Part shown: positions 37,790-46,526 of the stretch, one piece after another | How the letters are laid out: the number at the start of each line of letters is the position of its first letter | Position numbering within the stretch: position 1 is the stretch's first letter | From: Rothia endophytica | Lineage (GTDB): Bacteria; Actinomycetota; Actinomycetes; Actinomycetales; Micrococcaceae | DNA: 64,000 bases | NCBI RefSeq assembly: GCF_928381505.1 | Contig: NZ_CAKMSJ010000009.1 | Coordinates: forward strand, 1-64,000 | Direction of reading: 5' to 3' | Notes under the pieces: model-generated | What the model was told of the DNA's origin: nothing | Databases searched by the model: none | The model's input: the letters and a program-made list of their open reading frames with translations, nothing else | Position numbers and translations under genes: made by a program

Positions 37790-38545
37790 ATGAACGCTAC
37801 ACCACACCCTTTTGTGGCAGCAGTGGCTGCCCGTCACCTCTCAAAAACCTACGGCAGCGGTGAGACCGCTGTACCCGCTCTGCATGACATTAGTCTTGAA
37901 TTTGAACGCGGTAAGTTCACTGCGATTATGGGCCCCTCCGGTTCTGGTAAATCGACGCTGATGCACTGCCTATCGACCTTGGACGCCCCTGATCTTGGCC
38001 TGCAAACCTCACTAAAGATTGGCGGGGTTGAGCTACTTGGCTTGCGCGATATTGAACTTTCAGAGTTCAGGGCAAAAAATGTTGGCTTTATTTTTCAGGC
38101 CTTCAATCTGGTGCCCACCCTGACGGCCTCTCAAAATATAGATCTGCCCTTAGGTTTAGCACGCACAAAGCCCGACACCATCTGGAGGGACTACCTGGTG
38201 CGAAATCTAGGCTTGGGTGATCGTTTAGGTCATTTGCCCTCTCAGCTCTCCGGCGGTCAGCAACAGCGAGTTGCCATCGCCCGTGCCCTCTTACCCAGGC
38301 CAGCCGTCATTTTTGCTGATGAGCCTACCGGTAACCTTGACACGGCTACCAGTACAGAGGTGCTCACCCTGCTGCAGACGGCCGCAAAGGAGCAGGGCCA
38401 GACCATTCTGATGGTCACCCACGACCCCGTGGCAGCATCCTATGCAGACCGGGTGGTGCTCTTGCGCGACGGTCAACTTGCTGGGACGCTCGAGAACCCC
38501 ACCCGCGAATCTGTGCTCGCTGCTCTCACCGGGCTGGGTGAATAG
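37790..38545 (+). CDS. ABC transporter ATP-binding protein (MacB/LolD type)
   Basis: The protein has 251 residues. Walker A GPSGSGKSTLMHCL (from about 48), Q-loop FIFQAFNLVPTLT, signature LSGGQQQRVAIARALL, Walker B VIFADEPTGNLDT and switch His in VTHDPVAAS. This subfamily drives FtsX-like permeases used for antimicrobial-peptide resistance, lipoprotein release or other export by a mechanotransmission mode. It is 2 bp upstream of the permease gene. Confidence 0.94.
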   Translation: MNATPHPFVAAVAARHLSKTYGSGETAVPALHDISLEFERGKFTAIMGPSGSGKSTLMHCLSTLDAPDLGLQTSLKIGGVELLGLRDIELSEFRAKNVGFIFQAFNLVPTLTASQNIDLPLGLARTKPDTIWRDYLVRNLGLGDRLGHLPSQLSGGQQQRVAIARALLPRPAVIFADEPTGNLDTATSTEVLTLLQTAAKEQGQTILMVTHDPVAASYADRVVLLRDGQLAGTLENPTRESVLAALTGLGE

Positions 38546-38547
38546 CC

Positions 38548-41133
38548 ATGTCCACCACCCTACGTACAGTAGCTAACTCGCAGTTACGCACCCAGCGTCT
38601 TCGCTTTGCACTCACCCGTCTCGGCGTGGCTATCGCAGCTTTCTTTATGTGCGCGGTGTTGCTTCTTAACTCTTCGATTACAGAGTCGACCAGGCTTTCT
38701 ATCGCAGAGATGTATAACAAAACCGATGCCGTGCTTCAGTCACCTACTGCTGCCGAGGCCTACCGGGGCCAGGGGCTACCCTTGGACTCTGCCGTCGTTG
38801 AAGAGGTTAAACAGTCACCCCTGGTAGATAGTATTTGGCCCCTCACAACTACCTACGACAATATGCAGTATGACCGGCAGGGCGTCACTGACTATCAGAC
38901 CGTCACCCGTTTTGACCTGCCCCAGGACGTTTCGTCCTTTCCCTTTGAGCTGGCAGAGGGCAGTTTTCCGCAGTCTGCCGACCAGGTGCTCATTTCCTCT
39001 CTGGACGCCCGCGATAGGGGGCTGAGCGTTGGCCAGGAGGTCAAGCTCAGCGACTGGGAGAAGACAACAGAAGAGATGATAACAACGGCGCAGGAGTATC
39101 CGCAGCGCACCTACGTCATCAGCGGTATCTATCGGTTGGAAGCTCCCAGGTCTCAGATACAGGGAGCAGTCTTTACCTTGGGATCCCAGAGTGCTGCCTA
39201 CCAGCGACTCATGAACACTGTTCTTGGGCAAAACCCAGAGAACTTAGCCCCTACCGTCCTCATTAAATTCAAGGATCCCAGCACCACGGTTGTAGACCTG
39301 ACCGGGGAACTGGACCCGTCAAATGCAAGCTACCAGCTGCTCAACGTTGACGACCAGATTCAGCAGGACGTCAAGGTCAACATCGATGGCATCAACTACC
39401 TCATCACGGTGCTCTTAAGCTTTGCCGCGCTTGCCCTCTTTATGGCAGCTTTCATTATCTCCAACACCTTCCAGGTTATGGCTCAGCAAAGAGGTAAAGA
39501 ACTCGCTCTACTTCGGGTTCTGGGCGCTAAACGGGGGCAATTAGCTCGCATGCTACTTTCTGAAGCAGCCCTTTTAGGGAGCACCTCAGCACTGGCAGGC
39601 ATTGCTACGTCCTATCTTGTAGCCTTTGTCCTCAAGGTCAGCAATGAAGATTTTTATATCAGCCTTGCCTGGCTTCCTGCTATTTTGGCTTTGCTAGTCT
39701 GCACCGTGATTACAGCGCTAAGTGCTCTGCCGCCAGCGCTTAAGGCTTACCGCACAGCGCCCCTTCAGGCTCTGACAACAGCAGAAGAAGCAGCCCCAAA
39801 ACGCTCTTTCAGGACGCTAGCCCTGGGTCTGTTAGCCCTCCTGGCCGGGGGCGCTCTGGCGCTAGTTGGCGTGTCAACAGTCCAGCCCCTAGCTATTGTG
39901 TCAAGTACTTTCCTTCTAGCTTTGGGCTCGATTATCTTGCTCCCACTTCCGCTGGTAGCCCTGCTGAAACTATACGGGCGTTTGCTCCCGTCCCATTCTG
40001 CTGGTGGATTAGCTGTTGCAGGTGCGCTGCAGTCTCGCACCCAGACGGCCGCAACGGGACGCATGGTCTATACCTGCGTGGCCCTGGTAGCAGCACTTCT
40101 GACCGGTTATGCAACGGTGGAGGTCACCAGTTTGAAAGACGTTGAGAGCTATAGCCCCTTTGAAATTTCTGCCAAAGTTCAGTTAGACGAGGGCAAGGCT
40201 AGTTCCTTAGCCGATGAAATCAGCCAGGTAGCAGGGGTGAACCATCGGGCTCTTGGGTTGCCCCAGGGCCAGGCTGCCCTTGATGAAGCTCCTCATGGGC
40301 TAGAGGTCTACAGCTTCAACGATCAAGACTTAGCTGCTCTCTGGCCATCCTCTAGCACTCTTGACCTAGAAGATGGTCACCTGCTGATTTCGCAAACAGA
40401 TGCAGACTCAGCAGGGCTAGCAGCAGGTGAAAAGGTGAGTGTCACCGGCGAGCTAGGCTCAAGGGATTTGACGGTGCAAGTAACCGATGCCGCTATAGAT
40501 TTCCTGGCAGTGAACACTGTGACAGGCCAGCAGCTCAGCGGTTCCAGCATGTATAGCGCAGAGCCTGGCAAACCGGCGCCACACATTCTTCTTGCATCTC
40601 TGACTCCCGACATTAATAGGACCAGTCAGGCGGATGCTCTCAGCCAAATAGCCCAGCTAACTAATCTTGACCCAAGCCAGCTCTCCGGCGCCCTACAGGC
40701 AAGAGAAGCTATTTTAGAAAATACACGCATTGGTTTCTATGTGGCTCTTGGAATTCTAGGGATTACTCTTCTTATCTCCCTGGTAGGCATCGCCAACACC
40801 CAGGTTCTAAGCGCCCACCAGCGTCGGCGACAGCATGCACTCCTGCGCTCTCTTGGGCTGTCCCGTAAAGCCTTGAGCGCGGTTCTGACCCGAGAGATTC
40901 TAGCGGTAGGTTTAATCGCAGTCAGCATGGGCCTGCTGGTGGGTGTCAGTCTCGGTCTGCTCCTCCTGCAAGCTTTCGTGGCTGAAGGTGCAGTTCTCGC
41001 CTACGCTTTCGCGTGGCAAGGGTTGGTTGCAACCTGGATAGGTGGCCTAACGCTAGCCTGGCTAGCTGCTTCCCTACCTGCTTACAAAGCTGCTGGGGTG
41101 CCACCGGTGGCCGCTCTTCGGCAGGTCACCTAA
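38548..41133 (+). CDS. FtsX-like ABC transporter permease
   Basis: The protein has 861 residues with two FtsX/MacB permease repeats. TM1 is about 25-45, followed by a large extracytoplasmic domain (about 46-280). Membrane blocks lie at about 285-410 and 425-530, then a second external domain (about 535-725) and a final block (about 730-850). Cytoplasmic coupling segments are similar: LALLRVLGAKRGQLARMLL and HALLRSLGLSRKALSAVL. With the kinase, regulator and ATPase it resembles a peptide-antibiotic detoxification or sensing module; substrate unknown. Ends before a strong terminator. Confidence 0.9.
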   Translation: MSTTLRTVANSQLRTQRLRFALTRLGVAIAAFFMCAVLLLNSSITESTRLSIAEMYNKTDAVLQSPTAAEAYRGQGLPLDSAVVEEVKQSPLVDSIWPLTTTYDNMQYDRQGVTDYQTVTRFDLPQDVSSFPFELAEGSFPQSADQVLISSLDARDRGLSVGQEVKLSDWEKTTEEMITTAQEYPQRTYVISGIYRLEAPRSQIQGAVFTLGSQSAAYQRLMNTVLGQNPENLAPTVLIKFKDPSTTVVDLTGELDPSNASYQLLNVDDQIQQDVKVNIDGINYLITVLLSFAALALFMAAFIISNTFQVMAQQRGKELALLRVLGAKRGQLARMLLSEAALLGSTSALAGIATSYLVAFVLKVSNEDFYISLAWLPAILALLVCTVITALSALPPALKAYRTAPLQALTTAEEAAPKRSFRTLALGLLALLAGGALALVGVSTVQPLAIVSSTFLLALGSIILLPLPLVALLKLYGRLLPSHSAGGLAVAGALQSRTQTAATGRMVYTCVALVAALLTGYATVEVTSLKDVESYSPFEISAKVQLDEGKASSLADEISQVAGVNHRALGLPQGQAALDEAPHGLEVYSFNDQDLAALWPSSSTLDLEDGHLLISQTDADSAGLAAGEKVSVTGELGSRDLTVQVTDAAIDFLAVNTVTGQQLSGSSMYSAEPGKPAPHILLASLTPDINRTSQADALSQIAQLTNLDPSQLSGALQAREAILENTRIGFYVALGILGITLLISLVGIANTQVLSAHQRRRQHALLRSLGLSRKALSAVLTREILAVGLIAVSMGLLVGVSLGLLLLQAFVAEGAVLAYAFAWQGLVATWIGGLTLAWLAASLPAYKAAGVPPVAALRQVT

Positions 41134-41150
41134 AGCTACTAGTAAAAACA

Positions 41151-41190
41151 GCGTCGGTGGGCTTGACGCTAGATCAAAGCCCACCGACGC
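41151..41190. terminator. Terminator after the ABC permease gene
   Basis: GCGTCGGTGGGCTT (41151-41164) pairs with AAGCCCACCGACGC (41177-41190), between convergent genes. Confidence 0.82.
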
Positions 41191-41207
41191 GGTGATCTCC
41201 ATATGAT

Positions 41208-42131
41208 TTAGGATGCTGAAGGTGAGGGCGAGGTTGTGGGCACCGTGACAGATGAGGTGTCCTTGGGCTCAGCTTTATCAGCGTTGACCCGTTCAAGAGC
41301 AAGCTGATGGGTCTCTTCGATATCGTCTGAGAACTGTTTTAGACGCTTATACATGCTCTCGTAATATGAATGCTTGAGATCAGTAACAGCACCATCAAAA
41401 TTGTTGCTTTCTCGGCAACTGATATCGCTTTTCAGCATTTTCTCCGCTATTTTAGCATCAACCAAACTGGACTGGTAGACAGCCTGATCGGTGGATTCAA
41501 GGGAGGTAATCCCAGCATCGTTCATGCAGGTTTTCCAGGCATTTTGCAGGTCAATATAGGTTTGGTCAGCGTGCAGCTCTTCTGAAATAGCCTGGCCAAA
41601 TTGCGGGGCTAAGAGTGCAACCTTAATGCCGTTTTCAGCGCTACCGTAGATGTACTCATAGCTTTGTGCCAGGCAGCCGTCTGCTGAGATGTCACCGCTG
41701 CTGTAGTCCATGAAGGTCACTTGGAACTGCTGAGCCTGATCGGTACCGATATAAGCATCGAGACCTTTTTGGTCAAAGTCAGCTATTTGCTGGCTCTTAT
41801 CGGCAGGCACTGACCCATAACCGGTTTCCTTGAGTTCTTCTGTAGTGCGGCCGGTGTAGACCGTGTCTTCAAGATCGTGTTGCAGTACAGCCTCTTTGTA
41901 GGATCCCCCTGCCTGTTTGACGCACCGCTCAACAAAGCCACGGCGGGCTTCCTCTGCTTCAGCTGGAGGGTAAATCCATGAAGAGAGCTGTGAGATGTGC
42001 TCCGGTTTAGGTTTCTGAGTGGAAAGCTCGCTGAAGTTTTCAGGCTGTGTGGAACAGCCGGTCAGCAGCCCCGTAGCCAATAGGCTCAGAACAGATACAC
42101 CTTTTATACAGCGACTAGTAAGTAATGACAC
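41208..42131 (-). CDS. Putative lipoprotein of unknown function
   Basis: About 307 residues from the GTG at 42131, chosen because GGAAAGG lies five bases upstream and the signal peptide then begins normally. Lipobox LLTGC, then a mostly helical charged protein with four external cysteines (FVERCVKQ, SADGCLAQ, WKTCMNDAG, DISCRES), suggesting two disulphides. The C-terminus is Thr/Pro/Ser-rich. No family recognised. It is divergent from the SGNH hydrolase gene across about 100 bp. Confidence 0.78.
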   Translation of the reverse strand: MSLLTSRCIKGVSVLSLLATGLLTGCSTQPENFSELSTQKPKPEHISQLSSWIYPPAEAEEARRGFVERCVKQAGGSYKEAVLQHDLEDTVYTGRTTEELKETGYGSVPADKSQQIADFDQKGLDAYIGTDQAQQFQVTFMDYSSGDISADGCLAQSYEYIYGSAENGIKVALLAPQFGQAISEELHADQTYIDLQNAWKTCMNDAGITSLESTDQAVYQSSLVDAKIAEKMLKSDISCRESNNFDGAVTDLKHSYYESMYKRLKQFSDDIEETHQLALERVNADKAEPKDTSSVTVPTTSPSPSAS

Positions 42132-42234
42132 GGCGACCTTTCCTAGATAATCAGCAACAAGTCTAACTACTATGGATAGCTGAGGCGCAGAACAACAGAC
42201 GCGTTGATACGACATTCTTATCACTCTAAACACC

Positions 42235-43317
42235 ATGACTAAGGTACAGATGACCCCCGAAAACGTACAAGGTCTTTCGACTTCGCGCAGAAACCTCATG
42301 CGCTTTGCTGCTTTCACCGGCGCAGCCAGTGCAGCAACCCTCATCAGCACAGCCTCTAGCAGCTCACCTGCTCACGCTTCCGATGCATCGTCCAATATCT
42401 TCCCGCCTGAACTCACCTACCCCACGATCAATGGCCCCTCCCTGGCTCTTTGGGGAAGCTCATCCTTCGAAGGAGCTCAGGCTGACCAGGGTGTTCCCGC
42501 CGGCTTTAACGCCACGATTGAAGCCTTACTGCATACCTATTTAGAAGCTCCGGTCCTGAATTTTGGACGTGGCGGTGAAACTTCCACCCAGATTAATGCT
42601 CGCAGAGGCACACCAGAAAGCATGTACAAGTTGGTGTTCCCGCAGGACACCATTCCGGCTTCAGGTTCTGTTGAAGTAACCCTAGCGTCTGATTCTAACG
42701 TCGCATGGGGCGGCAGCACTCTTGCCGCCGGCTACGTAGGTGGGGTACCTGGCGTCCTGGTGCCTGCGTCCAAAAATACCTTCATCTTCACCAGGCAGGT
42801 CGACGGTGAAGCAATCTACGCACCTGCCACTACCCCAGCTAGTTGGTTCCATTCTTACCAAGAAATGATTTCGCGTTCTTCCTACCACATCATTCAAATT
42901 GGTAGGAATAATATGAATGAAACTGAGCAGATTCGCAAAGATACAGTACACGCTTTTGCCCTTGCCCCCAAGCGCACCCTGGTGATGGGGCACTTCCGTA
43001 GCAGAAGTGACAGCAAAGATTCTGACCGAGCAAAGCAGGTCAACGGATATAACGCTTGGGCTGCTGAAAAGTACGGCGAGCTCTTCGTCAACCCCGAAAC
43101 CTTCCTTCGGGAGACCACTCAGGAGAGCTGGTTGAGGTACGGCGCCCTCTCAGGTTCGGGGGTCTGGAGCTCAGATACCGATAGAAAAGCCTACGATGAA
43201 GGTAAGATCCCGCCCTCTCTCTTCTCGGCGGATGGCCTGCACCTCAACGGGTGGGGCTACATTGCCCTGGCGCAGATGCTCTATTACAAGGTAACTGGTT
43301 TGGGCTGGTTCGAGTAG
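42235..43317 (+). CDS. Tat-exported SGNH-type hydrolase
   Basis: The protein has 360 residues. The signal peptide has a twin-arginine motif (TSRRNLMRFAAFTGAA) and ends near AHA-S. SGNH/GDSL landmarks: block I ALWGSSSFEG (74-80, nucleophile Ser), block II glycine in NFGRGGETS, block III-like IGRNNMNE, and the catalytic pair in ADGLHLNGWGY near the C-terminus. This fold includes cell-wall or glycan acetylesterases and lipases. The variant GSSS instead of GDS is notable. Folding before export through Tat is implied. Confidence 0.8.
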   Translation: MTKVQMTPENVQGLSTSRRNLMRFAAFTGAASAATLISTASSSSPAHASDASSNIFPPELTYPTINGPSLALWGSSSFEGAQADQGVPAGFNATIEALLHTYLEAPVLNFGRGGETSTQINARRGTPESMYKLVFPQDTIPASGSVEVTLASDSNVAWGGSTLAAGYVGGVPGVLVPASKNTFIFTRQVDGEAIYAPATTPASWFHSYQEMISRSSYHIIQIGRNNMNETEQIRKDTVHAFALAPKRTLVMGHFRSRSDSKDSDRAKQVNGYNAWAAEKYGELFVNPETFLRETTQESWLRYGALSGSGVWSSDTDRKAYDEGKIPPSLFSADGLHLNGWGYIALAQMLYYKVTGLGWFE

Positions 43318-43397
43318 TAGGTGAGCTAGATATACGTACGCTGCCGACTTGCCTCAAGCTGAGCGCTGGCGCCCTCTGATAATGCTGCTTAGCCCAT

Positions 43398-43440
43398 AAA
43401 ACTGCCCCACCTGAAACCTTCAGGTGGGGCAGTTTTTTCT
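43398..43440. terminator. Terminator between the SGNH gene and metG
   Basis: AACTGCCCCACCTGAA (43400-43415) pairs with TTCAGGTGGGGCAGTT (43419-43434), followed by T-rich sequence; A-rich on the other side, so it probably serves both convergent genes. Confidence 0.9.
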
Positions 43441-43463
43441 TAGATTCGGTGGGGGGCTAAGGC

Positions 43464-45005
43464 TTAGCCTTCTTTGGGCTCCTCATAGCGGGGGAAGACC
43501 GGGGCGGGAGCCGGCAGTTCGGTACCGGGTACCAGTGCCTGGCCCAGGTCAGCGAAATTGCGGGCGTCTTGACTAACTGCTAGGAGGTCCAGCATCTTCC
43601 CCATCGCGGTGGGCATGACCGGCTGAGTCAGGGTTGCAACGATACGCAGTGCCTCAGCGGTTACGTAGAGCACCGTGTTCATGCGCTCTAGGTCAGTCTT
43701 ACGCAGCTTCCAGGGTTCCTGGGAGGTGAAGTAGCGGTTAGCTTCACCTACCACCTGCCAGATACGTTCTAGAGCTTTATGGAAGGCCAGTTCATCGAAG
43801 TCAGCACGTACCGGCTCGTAGAGGGCATTCGCCATATCGAGCATGGCCTGATCCTCAGCGGTGAAAGCGCCGTGAGCCGGCACTTTCCCCTCGCAGTTCT
43901 TGGCAACCATAGATAGCGAGCGCTGGGCCAGGTTGCCCAAGTCATTGGCCAAATCTGAGTTGATGCGGCTCTTGATAGCTTCGGCTGAGTAGGAGCCGTC
44001 CTGACCGAAGCTGACCTCGCGGAGCAGGAAGAAGCGTAGTTGATCCAACCCGAAGGAGGACACCAGATCTACAGGGTCAACGACGTTGCCAATGGACTTG
44101 CTCATCTTTTCGCCATCAACCAGCAGGAAGCCGTGGGCGAAGACTCGCTTGGGTAGCTCGATACCGGCTGACCAGAGGAAGGCCGGCCAGTAGATAGCGT
44201 GGAAGCGTGAGATGTCTTTGCCGATGACGTGGTAGCTGGCAGGCCAGTAGGTCTTGAAGAGATCGCTATCGGTGTCGGGAAAGCCGACGCCGGTCAGGTA
44301 GTTAGTCAGGGCGTCCACCCAGACGTACATGACGTGCTTTTCATTGCCGGGCACGGGCACGCCCCAGTCAAAGCTGGTGCGGGAGATGGAGAGGTCGCGC
44401 AAGCCATCCTTCATGAAGCCTGCTAGCTCGTTGCGGCGGGATTCGGGGTAGACGAACCCTTCAGTTGCGTAGAGTTCCTTGAGACGGTCCGCGTACTTGG
44501 AAAGGCGGAAGAAGTAGGATTCTTCTTCGTTCCATTCCACCTCGGTGCCGGTTTCGATAGCGTAGCGCACGCCGTCGCGAACCTCGGTCTCGTCTTCTGC
44601 GTAGAAGGCTTCATCACGGACGGAGTACCAGCCCTCGTACTTGTCTAGGTAGATGTCTCCGGCCTCTTCCATGCGCTTCCACATAGCCTGGGAAGCTTCA
44701 TAGTGGTCTGGGTCGGTGGTGCGGATGTAGCGGTCATAGCTGATGCCCAGCTGATCGTCCATAGCTTGAATACGAGCTGAATTCTGATCTGCTAGTTCTC
44801 TAGCAGTCAACCCCAGTTTCTCTGCACTGGTCTGCATTTTCTGGCCGTGCTCATCGGTGCCGGTCAGAAAGCGAACGTCAAAACCGTCAAGGCGCTTGAA
44901 TCGGGCCATAACGTCAGTGGCAACATGTTCGTAGGCGTGACCGATATGAGGGTCACCGTTGGGGTAAACAATTGCGGTGGTGATGTAGAAGGGGGTTGAA
45001 GTCAT
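43464..45005 (-). CDS. metG: Methionyl-tRNA synthetase
   Basis: Class I synthetase charging initiator and elongator tRNA-Met. About 513 residues from the ATG at 45005 ([28 protein letters not shown]), which carries the HIGH motif. KMSKS motif in [18 protein letters not shown]. It lacks the four-cysteine zinc knuckle insertion after the HIGH domain and the C-terminal dimerisation domain, so it is the short type common in actinobacteria. A longer open frame to 45107 is not family-like. Confidence 0.95.
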   Translation of the reverse strand: MTSTPFYITTAIVYPNGDPHIGHAYEHVATDVMARFKRLDGFDVRFLTGTDEHGQKMQTSAEKLGLTARELADQNSARIQAMDDQLGISYDRYIRTTDPDHYEASQAMWKRMEEAGDIYLDKYEGWYSVRDEAFYAEDETEVRDGVRYAIETGTEVEWNEEESYFFRLSKYADRLKELYATEGFVYPESRRNELAGFMKDGLRDLSISRTSFDWGVPVPGNEKHVMYVWVDALTNYLTGVGFPDTDSDLFKTYWPASYHVIGKDISRFHAIYWPAFLWSAGIELPKRVFAHGFLLVDGEKMSKSIGNVVDPVDLVSSFGLDQLRFFLLREVSFGQDGSYSAEAIKSRINSDLANDLGNLAQRSLSMVAKNCEGKVPAHGAFTAEDQAMLDMANALYEPVRADFDELAFHKALERIWQVVGEANRYFTSQEPWKLRKTDLERMNTVLYVTAEALRIVATLTQPVMPTAMGKMLDLLAVSQDARNFADLGQALVPGTELPAPAPVFPRYEEPKEG

Positions 45006-45125
45006 AGCCACAACTTTACCGTGAACCGCGGCCCGTGGGCTAATATCGCCCACTTCAGCGGTGCACTCTACTGCTGCGGGCGTAGACTCCCCCACCCCCT
45101 CCATCACCTGAACAGTGGTGGGAGG

Positions 45126-46226
45126 CTAGAGGCCGCCCTTCCAATCTTTAGGAGCAAACTGCAGATGCTCAAAGGGGAAGTCATGCAGGTTCTCTGGCGC
45201 CTGACCATACTTAGCTTGCACCTGGGTGTACCAGCGGGAATTACCTTGGGCAGCTTCAGTCTGACTGGTGTCGTATTCGTAGTTAGCTGCCATGCACCAA
45301 ATGTTACGGTCACTGCCATAGCCCCCGTATTTCTGTACAGCTTTGGTAATCATGAGGGTCAGTGGACGCAGGCCCAAAGAATCTAAATTGACCGCAGGGC
45401 TGATGCGGAACCACTGCCCCTCATAGGGAGCAAGAGGGTCTGTTAGGTTGCCGTCTCCTTGACGAGCAGGCCAGGAGTAGCCACTGCGGGCGTTGGGCAG
45501 AGTGAAGGAGACCGCATGGTTGATTCTCCCTGCTAGCACCTCATCAATACCGATTTGAGTGAGCTCGCTAGCCATTCCCACAACGCTGCTGGAGCCTCCG
45601 GTGAGCTGGAGGCTATGACCAGACCCGGCCAGGGTTCTTGCGTCCTTGATGTAGCCACCAGAGCTGTAATGCCAGCGTCCCTTATGCTCGCCCTCAGTTG
45701 TTTTCTGAACCAGAAAGAAGGACCGCCATAAACCGGTACCCAGGTCATAGACAGCGATCGAGCGATCCCCACCACCGGGTATTTGAAAATTTTTGGGGAG
45801 GGGTATGCGAACCGGGGTTTCAGCACCCATCAGTTTTTTGTATTCATCACTCTGGTATTTGACGCGGTTATCAAAGCTGTAGAACCACTCGTAGTTCTGG
45901 TTGGGGTCCTTGCTGTTGACTGTGTGGATGGGGATGTTGTAGGCAAAAACATTGCCGCTCAGCGGGAGCCTACCCTTAAATTGATCGGTGACGTAGGTTG
46001 AATGCAGGTTCTTGAGGTAGTTAGCCATCTGTGCAGAGTTAGGGAGAACCGGCATGGCTGCAACGCTGCGTTGGGCAACGGTGCCTCTAGCCAGATAGTT
46101 AGCTGGATGCAGCGGGGAGACGGGGCTTGCCTGTGCCTGATTGTTGGGCTGAGTAAGGGCCAGCGCTAGACCGCCGGTTAGTAATGGGGCAAGAGCTCGG
46201 CGGGGTAGGTGTGGTTGAACGGTCAT
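45126..46226 (-). CDS. Secreted protein of unknown function
   Basis: No named family recognised. The protein has 366 residues. N-terminal export signal with an arginine pair (LPRRALAPLLTGGLALAL) ending near AQA-S, possibly a Tat signal. The body is rich in aromatic and glycine residues: FYSFDNRVKYQSDEYKKLMG, IPGGGDRSIAVYDLGTGLWR, HYSSGGYIKD, LTGGSSSVVGMASELTQIG and INHAVSFTLPNARSGYSWPA. This looks like a beta-sandwich or jelly-roll of a surface glycan-binding or lyase type, but that is only an impression. Monocistronic, just upstream of metG in the same direction. Confidence 0.75.
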   Translation of the reverse strand: MTVQPHLPRRALAPLLTGGLALALTQPNNQAQASPVSPLHPANYLARGTVAQRSVAAMPVLPNSAQMANYLKNLHSTYVTDQFKGRLPLSGNVFAYNIPIHTVNSKDPNQNYEWFYSFDNRVKYQSDEYKKLMGAETPVRIPLPKNFQIPGGGDRSIAVYDLGTGLWRSFFLVQKTTEGEHKGRWHYSSGGYIKDARTLAGSGHSLQLTGGSSSVVGMASELTQIGIDEVLAGRINHAVSFTLPNARSGYSWPARQGDGNLTDPLAPYEGQWFRISPAVNLDSLGLRPLTLMITKAVQKYGGYGSDRNIWCMAANYEYDTSQTEAAQGNSRWYTQVQAKYGQAPENLHDFPFEHLQFAPKDWKGGL

Positions 46227-46455
46227 TGTTGGAGTGACTTCATGTTGGGTTCTGGGAATCCGGTATCACCGTGCAGCAAGGGAGCCAAAGCGTCCAGTAT
46301 ATTTAGACCGTGGGGATCATAAACACGAGCTGTTTTTCAAGGGTCCGGGAAATCACCAACCTACCAGCAACAGCCTCCCGCGTCACCCCCGTACCCAATT
46401 CTGATATGGGCAAACATTCTCATGTGGAGTGGAGTGTGGAACCTAGCAACGCAAA

Positions 46456-46495
46456 AGGGTCTTGCTCTTCCCCTAGCAGGAAAAGCAAGACCCTT
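46456..46495 (-). terminator. Terminator after serA
   Basis: AAGGGTCTTGCT (46456-46467) pairs with AGCAAGACCCTT (46484-46495). Read leftward the tail is TTTGC. The rest of the 46227-46526 gap shows no gene or clear site. Confidence 0.8.
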
Positions 46496-46526
46496 CTCTT
46501 TAAGACTTATCGGTCTATACCTCTAG

